Below are positions 55,404-64,000 of a stretch of 64,000 bases of DNA, piece after piece. Position 1 is the first letter of the stretch. Each line of letters begins with the position of its first letter. The notes below the pieces were generated by a model. That model did not search any database, was not told the DNA's origin, and saw nothing but the letters and a program-made list of their open reading frames with translations. The position numbers and the translations under genes were made by a program. The stretch is from Lunularia cruciata (taxonomy: Eukaryota > Streptophyta > Marchantiopsida > Lunulariales > Lunulariaceae): contig OX419760.1 in the NCBI GenBank assembly GCA_948567375.1, positions 50,716,001-50,780,000 of the forward strand, given 5' to 3'.

Positions 55404-57971
55404 CTACCTTTTGTATAGCTTATTGTCTTCACACAATTGATTTAATGTGACATTTGCATTTGTGGCTGCCAAATCCGCTACAATATCGTATTGGAGTACC
55501 CCTCCCAATTTCACCATCTTTGCCTTCGGCTTTGGGTTCGAAGTCTCTCCATGTTCAAATTTGACTTTGGAACGCTTCATAATGGTGATAGGAGTACTAT
55601 TGGTCTTGACCCGAGGTTCCTTGGGTTGGCCTACCTTGGCTTGGATCAGACCCTTCACTTTGGATTGGATATCCGCCGGAAAAACTGGGGGCTTTGTCTT
55701 CGTCTCCTCCAAACTCAATTTCTGGGTCTTGAGTATTGCTTCCTTGAGTTCTTTCTGCAAGGCTTCAGCTTTGGCTTTTGCAAGGATCTTTTCCTCCTTG
55801 GAAAAAAGGATTGCCTTTGGGTGCAACCCCTTCGCCTTTCTGGAAGATGATGAGGTCATACTTAGTTCTTTGGGATCACACTTCTTCTTACTTGTGCGTG
55901 TCTCAACTTTCAAAATTTCAAGGTCCGGCCATTCTCCTTTCAAGGCTGGACTTTCTTCTTGTGGCCTTTCCTCCTCAAGTGTTATACAATTTACACTTGT
56001 ATCACCCTTCGCCTGAAGTGCTCCATGCTCGGCCGGGGTCTGTACATACTTTACAAGCGGCTTTGGGTTCGGTGGGTGAGGGCATTGGTTTCCCATATGA
56101 CCCGATCCTTTGCAATTTCTGCACAAGGGAATGTACCCAATTTGTCTTCTTGGCTCCGGACAGTTTGGAGACCAATGTCCCATTGAGCCACAATTATAAC
56201 ATGCCCTTGGTGCAACATTTTGAGGTTGATTTTGGTTGCTCATTGGTGGTCTTTGTGGAGGAGCATTGGGATTATACTCCCTTGGTCCGTACCTCAGACC
56301 TTGGTACAATGTGCTCGCCTAAAGATGTACCTCTTGAGGTTGGTACACCGCCTCTTCTTCCTCTTCCTGGTTCCATCCCGGAACCCAATCAATCCGCTGC
56401 ATTGGGAATGCATTGTGAGTATTGCATCCATGTTTGCATGGCCTGACTTGCCACACGCGGTGCACTATACATTAGATCTGCCAAATGATGGAGGCTTCCT
56501 TTTGTCCTTCGCCCTAATCATCTGAATCTTAAAATCCAAAAATGCCTTAATGAGGGCGTCAAGCTTGGTATCAGCCTTATGTACACTCTTTGATGGGAGA
56601 GTCATTGGTACCTTACCCCCACGTCTTTGAACTCATCTTGGCTTTGATTTTTCTTTGGATTCCGAAGAAGAGCTTGAAGACATGGAGGATTCCTCCAAAG
56701 AAGAGGATGTACTACAAGAAGTTCTCCTTTTGGGCTTCTTGCCTTTCTTCTCCTGGTTTCTTTGATTGCCGGCAGAGTGAGAGTGAGCCGCCTCATAGCG
56801 GGCAACATGTTTGAGTACCTGGTCAAGGAAAGTTACATTCCTCTCCCTTGCAAAGATCTGAATCTCTATTGAAAGTCCTCCCAGGAACCAGGTGATGGCT
56901 TGGGCATTGGAGTAACCCACCACACCCGATCGCTTTGGAACTTGGTTCAAAAGTGCTATGAACCACTCAGAGTGGTTTCTCAACTTCTCCTTCTTACCTT
57001 TGTCTAGATCATTGAGTGCCGTGAAGACACTCGTATCGTAATCAACTTCCCAAAATCGTTCCAGGAAATTGTTTCTCAAGTCTGCTCAGTCTGCCGGTAC
57101 AAACCCCTTCTGGGTAACATGGGTGTACCAGCTCCTCCAAGCCTTCATTTGGAGCAGCCTTGGGAAAATAAGCAATCGATCTGCCAAGTCATGTTTCTTT
57201 TTGGCAAAGGAGATGATTTTGAATTCTTAGATTCTTTGGGGTCTTTTTCTTGTTCCATCTCCTTGTATTTTTGATAAGCGTGTTGGGTGATAGGTAACAA
57301 AGTCATCGTTTGACTTGATGGGATCGGCTGGGGTAAGTTTGAACTTGACAGAACCAAGGAGCTGGCTGGTATTGACGTTGTGTTGACAGCCCAGGGGTTC
57401 CAATTGGTCAAGTTCAAAGTTGGGTCTTCTTTGACAATTTCTTCTCTAAGGGTGTTGACTTCAACCCGAGGGAAGAATCAGGCTCAACACCTTTGGAGTG
57501 TTCTTCAAAATTCCTTTGAGACAATCAAGGAATCATTTGTAGAAGGTGTTGACACTCTTCTTCAGTCTGTGTCCGTTCTGTCTTTTCTTGAACAAAGTTC
57601 TTTAGAGATGCGACTTCCTTTACAGCTCTAGGGAAAGTCGGTATAATGGGCCGTAATGAATATGTCTGGCCGCTCAAGTCTTTCTTCTTCTTGGAAGATG
57701 GGGACGCAAAGTAGCCTTGCAAACCACCTTTGCATTTCTTTTGGTCAAGTTCTTGCAGAGCTTCTTGCACTTTGTGAAGAAGTTGAAAGTTCAATGCCTC
57801 TCGTTTGGTTTTGTCAAAAGTAGATTGGATCTTCAGGCATTTGTCTTCTTTGCGATGCAATGTTTGTCTTCAAACTCTTTCTTCCCGTTGTTCTCTTGAT
57901 GTAGACATTCATATTGCTTTGACACCTAGTTTCAAAATTGACTTTGTATTCTTCCACTTTTGAGATTTATA
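55404..57971 (-). pseudogene. gag: C2 gag, uninterrupted by LTRs
   Basis: Capsid-like block in frame 57079-56633 (KKEKLRNHSEWFIALLNQVPK, ITWFLGGLSIEIQIFARERN, KHVARYEAAHSHSAGNQ, Ser-rich end). Zinc knuckles in frame 56309-55404: CYNCGSMGHWSPNC and CRNCKGSGHMGNQC, both CX2CX4HX4C. Then a Lys/Glu-rich tail. The N-terminal part (57860-57525, 57417-57145) has LNLTNWNPWAVNTTS. Frame changes at several points. It serves as the uninterrupted reference for the LTR insertions in C1. Confidence 0.82.
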
Positions 57972-57989
57972 TTGTCCATAGCGGCGCCA
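57972..57989 (-). promoter_or_regulatory. Primer-binding site of C2 (tRNA-Asp type, damaged)
   Basis: The minus strand reads TGGCGCCGCTATGGACAA, 7 nt inside the LTR edge. The first nine bases match the tRNA-Asp site exactly; the rest has changed. Confidence 0.75.
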
Positions 57990-58672
57990 AAAATCATGTG
58001 ACAACCCATCAAATATCACTTTTATGGTAATCGAATACGTAGAGTTTGTTCTCGTAGAGATACAAGTCAGAAATTCCAAATACAAAGCAAATAGTAACAA
58101 TGTAGTTCTTCTTGGTTGTGTCTTAAATCTCTCAGGTAGAAACCACAACTAGAAGAGAGTAACAAGCAGAGACTCGTAGTCTTATCACAAATTAACACTT
58201 CTTAATCACAACTCCATCAAATCTTTCCAAACAATCTTGATTGTGATGATTCAGGCTCTCCCAAAAATAGCACTTCATTGCAAAACGACTTTGCCTCTAG
58301 CAAAAAGAATTGTGTTCCATCCCTCTACTAAAGGCACAACTTCCTTGATCAAAATTGCTTCACGTCAACTTTGAGCTGCACTCACAAATGTAGAATACTA
58401 CCAACACTACAATTCCTCTCAGATCTGTCAAGGCATTGCTCCAATTGCACTTCACTTAGGATCAAACACACTAAATGAAGATCAAGGCTGTGAAATCCAA
58501 CTTTCAACAAGCACAATAACTTGCACTTCAAAATTCTCCCAACACTCACAAGCACACATACAATGTTGATACTTGGAATCAAGCTCAAGCAATGAGCACT
58601 GAAATTAGCACTTTTCTTTAGCTATTCTCAAAAATTATGAGCACTAAATAACATATTACTACAAATGCCACT

Positions 58673-58680
58673 CTTAAATA
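58673..58680 (-). promoter_or_regulatory. TATA box of C2 5' LTR
   Basis: The minus strand reads CTATTTAAGAG, 117 bp after the LTR ORF end, in the conserved block. Confidence 0.6.
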
Positions 58681-58796
58681 GTGAAGCAAACGACAGTTCT
58701 AACAACTATACCATTCTATAACAACTCTTCCTACCTGCAGATCCAAAATGACAATGCAACTCTTTATATTTGCCTCTTCAAATCTCAAAACTGTTA

Positions 58797-61406
58797 CTAA
58801 TCCAATCAGATGTCAACGTCGTCATCGGCTTTCAATCCCGAAGTAACTTCACTTACTACTCTGTCCTCGGGTTTCACAACTACTAATTCCTCTACCAATT
58901 CTAACATTTCTCCTTAGGGGATCAATTCTAACATTCTTGATCTGCAATTCCTATCATAGTTAAGCCTTCTAAATCTCTATCTCCCGACTCACTCTTCTCT
59001 AAAGTGTCAAATGTCAAATCCAAAGACACTTGCACTCCTATCTCTCTTACTTTGGATCTTTGTACTTCTTGTACTTCACTATGAATGTTAGCTAACTCCG
59101 TTCTTACAAGATCTAGTCTGAGACACACATTGTCTCCTACCTCTAACATCTTCCTATCTACACAATCCCGCAGATGAATTTAAAGATTATTTAATTCCGT
59201 GTCCTAAGCTTTCCTCTTGCGCGTCTCCTACACTAACAACCTCAGCTCATGCAATCTTGCCTCTTTGAGTTTACATTCAACTTCCGTGCTCAACATGGCC
59301 TTGATTTCATTGACAACTCCTTCTACTTCATCAGCTTCTCCTACAACTGTAAGCTTTTCCTTCCTCCTTTCTCCCTCCAATTCACTATGATACATTTGGA
59401 GCTCGTCTTCAAATTCAGCCTTCAATGCCTCCTTCTCCTTCTGAATCACAAAAATTTACTCTTCTGCTACTCGCACTAATCCTTGCAACTGATCTTCTTC
59501 TCTACTATGCTCTGCTAACTCTCATTGCCCAGCTTGATCTTTCTCTGCTACCTTCTTGTTGAGACTCTACAACTCTTGCTCCATCACCACGGTAATTGCT
59601 TTTGAGTGAATGAACTCTACACGTGCATCTGCAATTTCCCCTTTCAACTTTGCAACCAACGCAGTCATCTCCTTTGCCTCCTCACAACTCTTTACTAATT
59701 CCTCTCTCGTCACCTCAAAGTGCTTACTCCGAAGAACGTCCTCAACCCAAAGTTCTTTGGCTTCCACCTCCACCCTTGTCAACTGACTTCGCAACAACAA
59801 TGTTTCCGCACTCCAGGTCTTGACTAATGCCAATTCATGTGGCACCTCAAGATTAGCACTTACCATCTCCTGCTTCTTTTACTATAACATCCTCAACAGT
59901 GGACATACTACATTAGACAAATAATCCACTCCTTTGCACTTTGCTTCATTGGCTCGGCCCTCGGGTTCCAACCACTCTACCTCTTGCACCATGCTCCAAA
60001 GTTGCGATCTTTGCACCTTCAAAGTTTCTTCTTCTGAACTTTCTCCTCCTTCCAGAGTAACTTTACTGGGTCCCACTTCAGATGTAGTCATATCATTCTT
60101 ACCCTTGGCAGTCTAGGGTTGTGCCACAACTTCCTCTCCCTTCTTCTTCTCACTTCCTTGTTTGAGCATAAAAACTTTGGGACTCGGCTTTCCTGCCTCG
60201 ATCATTGACTGTTGCGTTTGCTAAACCTCCACTTTGCCTTCGCTGTCATTGCTTGATTCTTCACTCCGTAGTGTGAACTCCTCTTCCTCTCCCAACATTC
60301 CTACCTTTGATCCAGTCTCTCTTTCTAACTCTTCTTCTACTTCCGGCATGGCTCTCTTCGTCTTTACTACCACCGCCGTTGGGTTAAGCTTCGGACCTTT
60401 TTGGGGTTGGATTGTCGCAACACAACTCTTAGGCTTGGCTCTCTTTCTTGCCCTTGGAAGGTCAATTGCTATGATTTTCTCCTTCCCATTCTCCTTGTAG
60501 TACTCACTCTATCTTGCACTCTCTCCATATAATATTGCTCATCCACATTTGCCTCCTTTCGTAAGTCCGGATGAAAGTGCAAACGCATTCTATTTTGTTC
60601 TTCCAAAGTCAGCAAATTCAACCCAAAATAAAATAATGCTGCAAATGACACAAAATAATGTGGTGGCGTATCCATTCACCATCCCAAAATCATCTGCCCC
60701 ACTCTCTGATGCAAACATTTTGCCCAATCTATTGCCTCTCATGCAAACATTTGGTGAAAGAACATTGCTTGTTGCATCATAACATAGGTGGTTTGCTCTA
60801 GCTTGAACATTGCCGTCATTGTGCTAACTATCCCTCTCCGCTCAAGGTCTCTATAACTGTCCACCTTATAACCATTCTTAGTGCGAGGTCAATTGAACAA
60901 ATTCCTCACCTTGGCAATCTCTTCTGAAGCATCATATTTCTAATAGAAGGTGGTACCTCCTATTGCTCTTGCTTCTCTTCCCAACACTACTCTCCAATTT
61001 GTGTCCGTCCATTGAGCGGGATTACCTCTCTTTCCCTTGTGCTTTGGTCCATCCTTACAATTGCTTGCTATGATTTCTACCATTAAACCGGGAAAATTGA
61101 AGTTCCAATTTTAGGCCAAGAACGTGATACGAAGTCTCATCAAGATTTGATCCGTGCTATTACGTCTAATCTACAAATTGCAAGCCCCCTCACCGCACTC
61201 TACTTAATCACTTTTGAGGTCATCGTGTGCTTCCTCATCTTCTTCTGATGGAAGATTGTTCCCAAGATCCTAACCCACTCTTCTTCATGCGGATTTGCAA
61301 TTTGCATTACTTTGGATCGACTCTGAATAGGAATTGGGTAGCAATTGGACATTGCTCTACTTCCTCGCACCACTCTTAATTTTATAGTCTTGCGCCGATC
61401 AGTCAT
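58797..61406 (-). pseudogene. LTR-resident coiled-coil ORF, copy in C2 5' LTR
   Basis: About 870 codons, start ATG at 61406 (TDRRKTIKLRVVRGSRAM), natural stop at 58797-58799; a GGA-to-TGA change at 58806-58808 would end it three codons early. The N-terminal block is recognisable (HEEEWVRILGTIFHQKKM; HYFVSFAALFYFGLNLLTLEE; HFHPDLRKEANVDEQYY). Linker acidic. Coiled coil from about 60090 to 58928 (EGKANEAKCKGVDYL region, ELVKSCEEAKEMTALVAKLKGE shortened here to EEAKEMTALVAKLKGE, MYHSELEGERRKEKL). It is the most diverged copy, with many frame changes, yet the domain order is the same. Function unknown. Confidence 0.7.
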
Positions 61407-61761
61407 TCTTTAGTTGCTCCTCCTCTCTTGTCTTCGATTTGGTGAAGTTGTTTCCTGTCACTATCAAGAAGTTCTTGATCCCAAGGTCATTACTTTCTTC
61501 TTGTGTACTTTATTGATTACGCTGACTCCGAAGAATTTTGTTATAGGTTCTTCAGATCCGCTCATGCCACCCGATACAAAGTCTCTCCTTCTTCATCTTT
61601 GTCTTCTTGTCTTTGGGTCTTGACCTGAGATCAACTTTGGGTTTTACTTCAAACTCCAACTTCTTCTTATTTCTTCCCATGTTAGCACTTTTTAGGCTCT
61701 ATCCACTTACTTCAAATGCTAACAAAACCAACAAAAAAAAAACCAAAAATGTGGCACCACA

Positions 61762-62158
61762 TGAGTCATATGATGTGTTAGTTGGGAGAGTAATGTTATA
61801 TCCCATGGTTTAGTATTGACTATTGGGAGGAGAGCAAGTTGGCGGTTAGGTAAGGGACAAGTATGTCACCTACCAATATGCTTTAGTAGTAGCAATCTTG
61901 GCTCACTACAATCCATGACCTAGCAAGATCAATTTCAGCTTTCAGTGGTTTTGTTACTTGGCTAGGTTATTTATTGGAGGGGAACACCCATGTAGAGGAT
62001 ACTTTAATAACAAAGGAGATCACTCGGATTTGGAGTACAAGTGGGATTGTTCCATCCACCTTGGATGTTCCATTGTTGAGTTAAGAGGAGGCATTGCAAT
62101 AGCATGCAGATCAATTGGTGCAGTAGGCTTGGAGTGGAGCCACATGTACTTGTATACC
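61762..62158. other. Unassigned spacer between two family C LTRs
   Basis: No frame or repeat recognised. It is not polypurine before 62159, so the next LTR is not preceded by a normal PPT and is a 5' or solo LTR. Confidence 0.5.
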
Positions 62159-62578
62159 TGTGGTACCTACATTTTTCATTTTGGACGAGTTTAGAAGAAG
62201 AAATGCACTGCTGAAACCAAATTGAAAGCAAATGGAGAAGAAATGAGTGCAAACTTGTGATTTGATCAGACCCGAGGAAGTTGACTTCATGTAAGAGGAA
62301 AAATGGCTCGGTTTGGATCAGACCCGAAGAAGCTTACTTTGTGTCAGAGGAGGGAAAAACTCGGATCAGACGTTAAGGAGAGCAGACGCCAAAGGAGAAA
62401 TAGAAGTTGTAGGTCAGGATTCTTGCGGGGGCTATATCTCAGTGAGCACAACTCCAAATCAAGCATGTTATATCTCGTTGGAAGCGTCTTGTTTATGGCT
62501 TTCCATTGTCACCAAAATCGAAAATTTTGGAGGTTTGTAGAAGAAGTTACAAGCATTTGAAGTTTCTAGAGTAGATGT

Positions 62579-62650
62579 ACTTCGAGTCAAAGTGTCTTCG
62601 GGTCAATGTGACTTCGTACTTTGTACTTCGGGTTTACATGACTTCGGGTC
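62579..62650 (+). repeat. ACTTCGGGT array in C3 U3
   Basis: Five degenerate units (ACTTCGAGT, TCTTCGGGT, ACTTCGTAC, ACTTCGGGT, ACTTCGGGT) begin near 62579, 62594, 62611, 62625 and 62641, spaced about 16 bp. Related phrases occur in C6 (4340-4460, reversed) and as ACTTTGGGT in C1. Possible enhancer repeats. Confidence 0.6.
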
Positions 62651-63003
62651 ATGAGACTTTGCCTCAAGATGAAGATGACTAAATCAGAGGTAACCGGACC
62701 TCGGCGTGCAGTGAAGGTGACTTTGGGAGTTTTGCCAGAGGGATCAGAGGAAGTTAGAATATGGAAAGAAGATCGTTAGGATACCCATGACTTCAATTTC
62801 AGTTCTGATTGAAGATGGAATAGAAATTGAAGGAGAAATAACAATAATGAATAAACCCGAAGTGTAGGATCAGACAGTAAGTGTCTTTGGGTTAGTAACA
62901 TGAGTGATTAGGGGAAAGTGGGTTACAAATTGAATGTGTAGATAGTGTATTCATGCTTTCAATTACAATTCTTGATGATGACATAACATAATTAGTAAAA
63001 GAA

Positions 63004-63267
63004 TTGATAATAGTTAGGCCCAAGGTAAGAGAGATAGGAGTGCAGGTGTCTTCGGATTTGACATTTGACACTTTAGAGAAGAGTGGGTCGGGAGATAGAG
63101 ATTTAGAACACTTAACTATGATAGGAATTTCATATCAAGAAAGAGAAATGTTAGAATTAGTGGAGGAATTAGGAGTTGTGAAACCCGAGGTTAGAGTAGT
63201 CGGAAGTAAAATTACTTCGGGTTCGGGTTTGAAAGCCGAGGACGAAGTAGACATCGGATCGGAGTAG
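63004..63267 (+). pseudogene. LTR-resident ORF, C-terminal tail only (C3)
   Basis: Open for 88 codons: VREIGVQVSSDLTFDTLEKSG, LVEELGVVKPEVRVVG, GLKAEDEVDIGSE, stop at 63265-63267. It aligns with the ends of the other copies. The rest of the ORF is deleted, so no functional product. Confidence 0.75.
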
Positions 63268-63382
63268 TAACCAATTTGAGATTTGAAGGGGCACATATGA
63301 AAGGTTGCATTGTCATTTGCATCTGCGGGTTAGAAGAGTTGTTGTAGAATGGTATAGTTGTTAGAACTGTCGATTGCTTCAC

Positions 63383-63390
63383 TATTTAAG
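63383..63390 (+). promoter_or_regulatory. TATA box of C3 LTR
   Basis: TATTTAAG in CTTCACTATTTAAGAGTGG, 116 bp after the ORF stop. Confidence 0.65.
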
Positions 63391-64000
63391 AGTGGCATTT
63401 GCAGTCAGATGTTGTTCAGTGCTCATTATTTTTGAGAATAGATAAAGCAAAGTGCTATGAAGTAGTGCTCGTCGCTTGAGCTTGATTCCGAGTATCATCT
63501 TTGCAATTGTGTTTGTGAGTGTTTGGAGAAATTTGAAGTGCAAGTCAGTGTGTTTGTTGGATGTTAGATTCCACAGCCTTGATCTTCATTCTGTGTGTTT
63601 GATCTTGAGTGAAGTGCAATCGAAGCAATGCCTTGACAGATCTGAGAGGAATTGTAGTGTTGGTAGTATTCTGCATTTGTGAGTGCAGTGCAAAGTTGAT
63701 GTGAAGCAATTTTGATTGAGGAAGTTGTACCTTGAGTGGAGGGGTGGAACACAATTTTGAGGTGAAGTCATTTTGCAGTAAAGTGCCATTTTCGAGAGAG
63801 CCTGAATCATCACAATCAAGATTGTTTGGAAAGATTTGATGGAGTTGTGATTATGGAGTGTGAATTTGTGACAAGACTGCGAGTCAGTGCTTGTTACTCT
63901 CTTCTGGGTGTGGTTTCTACCTGAGAGATTAAAGACGCAACCAAGAAGAACTACATGTTACTGTTTGATTTCGTATTTGACCAATTCTGACTCGTATCTC

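Larger units (their letters stand above)
57997..61761 (-). mobile_element. C2 5' LTR (3765 bp)
   Basis: Sense start TGTGGTGCCACATTTTTGG at 61761, sense end GATGGGTTGTCACA at 57997. Contains the LTR ORF (61406-58797), TATA box 58680-58673 and R-U5. The first few hundred bases differ from C1 except for the terminus, so the U3 start is a variable zone. Confidence 0.88.
62159..64000 (+). mobile_element. Family C LTR, plus strand, internally deleted, cut by window end (C3)
   Basis: TGTGGTACCTACATTTTTC at 62159. The first 740 bp match the reverse of 4904-4180. After about 62990 it continues with the last 88 codons of the LTR ORF, TATA box and R-U5, ending at GACTCGTATCTC; about 75 bp of LTR should follow outside the window. 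Most of the LTR ORF is absent. Confidence 0.8.

Noticed and set aside
55447-56016. Long plus-strand frames opposite C2 gag (189 and 222 codons)
   Set aside because: They are shadows of the minus-strand Gag, which has zinc knuckles and a homologue in C1.
1-64000. tRNA, rRNA, CRISPR array, riboswitch or bacterial operon
   Set aside because: No cloverleaf with B-box, rRNA core, regularly spaced repeat-spacer array or bacterial signals was recognised; the only tRNA-like strings are primer-binding sites.

Overview
The window is a nested pile of plant LTR retrotransposons. I found no host gene, rRNA, tRNA or CRISPR array. Every recognisable coding stretch belongs to one of three Ty3/gypsy-type families (labels A, B, C are mine), and nearly all copies are broken by stops, frameshifts, deletions or later insertions. 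This is typical of the repeat-rich heterochromatin of a large plant genome. Family B resembles elements I associate with non-flowering plants, so I lean towards a non-angiosperm land plant with low confidence; nothing here fixes the species.

Family A has LTRs of about 0.68 kb (TGTAACACCC...GGCTCACA) and one long gag-pol frame. Element e1 (33656-39874) is degraded, carries a 423-bp in-frame tandem duplication and is cut by a 200-N gap. Element e2 (46305-51857) is nearly intact: two stops and one frameshift over about 4.8 kb, with a 3' LTR but no visible 5' LTR. Three solo LTRs (10684-11106 joined to 32082-32352; 23331-24016; 25841-26519) lie inside other elements, two with clean 4-bp target duplications.

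Family B is the most unusual in domain content. On the minus strand at 39875-44905 the order is cytosine-5 DNA methyltransferase-like domain, reverse transcriptase, RNase H, integrase, PHD finger. A minus-strand gag with two zinc knuckles and its 5' LTR fill about 1744-6176. A plus-strand relic is split over 6177-6494, 9794-10683 and 32353-32840.

Family C has giant LTRs (3749 and 3765 bp in the two measurable copies), a tRNA-Asp-type primer site and, unusually, a coding region of about 850-870 codons inside the LTR, upstream of the LTR TATA box. It encodes a conserved N-terminal domain, an acidic/basic linker and a long coiled coil. Seven partial or full copies are present. Element C1 (11107-32081, minus) can be followed end to end: 5' LTR, PBS, gag, protease, RT, RNase H, integrase, PPT, 3' LTR, with AAAG target duplications. 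Element C2 (about 51858-61761, minus) lost RNase H and integrase.

Inferred order of events on the left: plus-strand B element, then an A solo LTR in its integrase gene, then C1 inside that LTR, then two A solo LTRs inside C1 gag and pol, and a purine-rich block plus another C LTR inside the 3' LTR of C1. On the right, e1 sits in a B LTR and e2 in the 3' LTR of C2.
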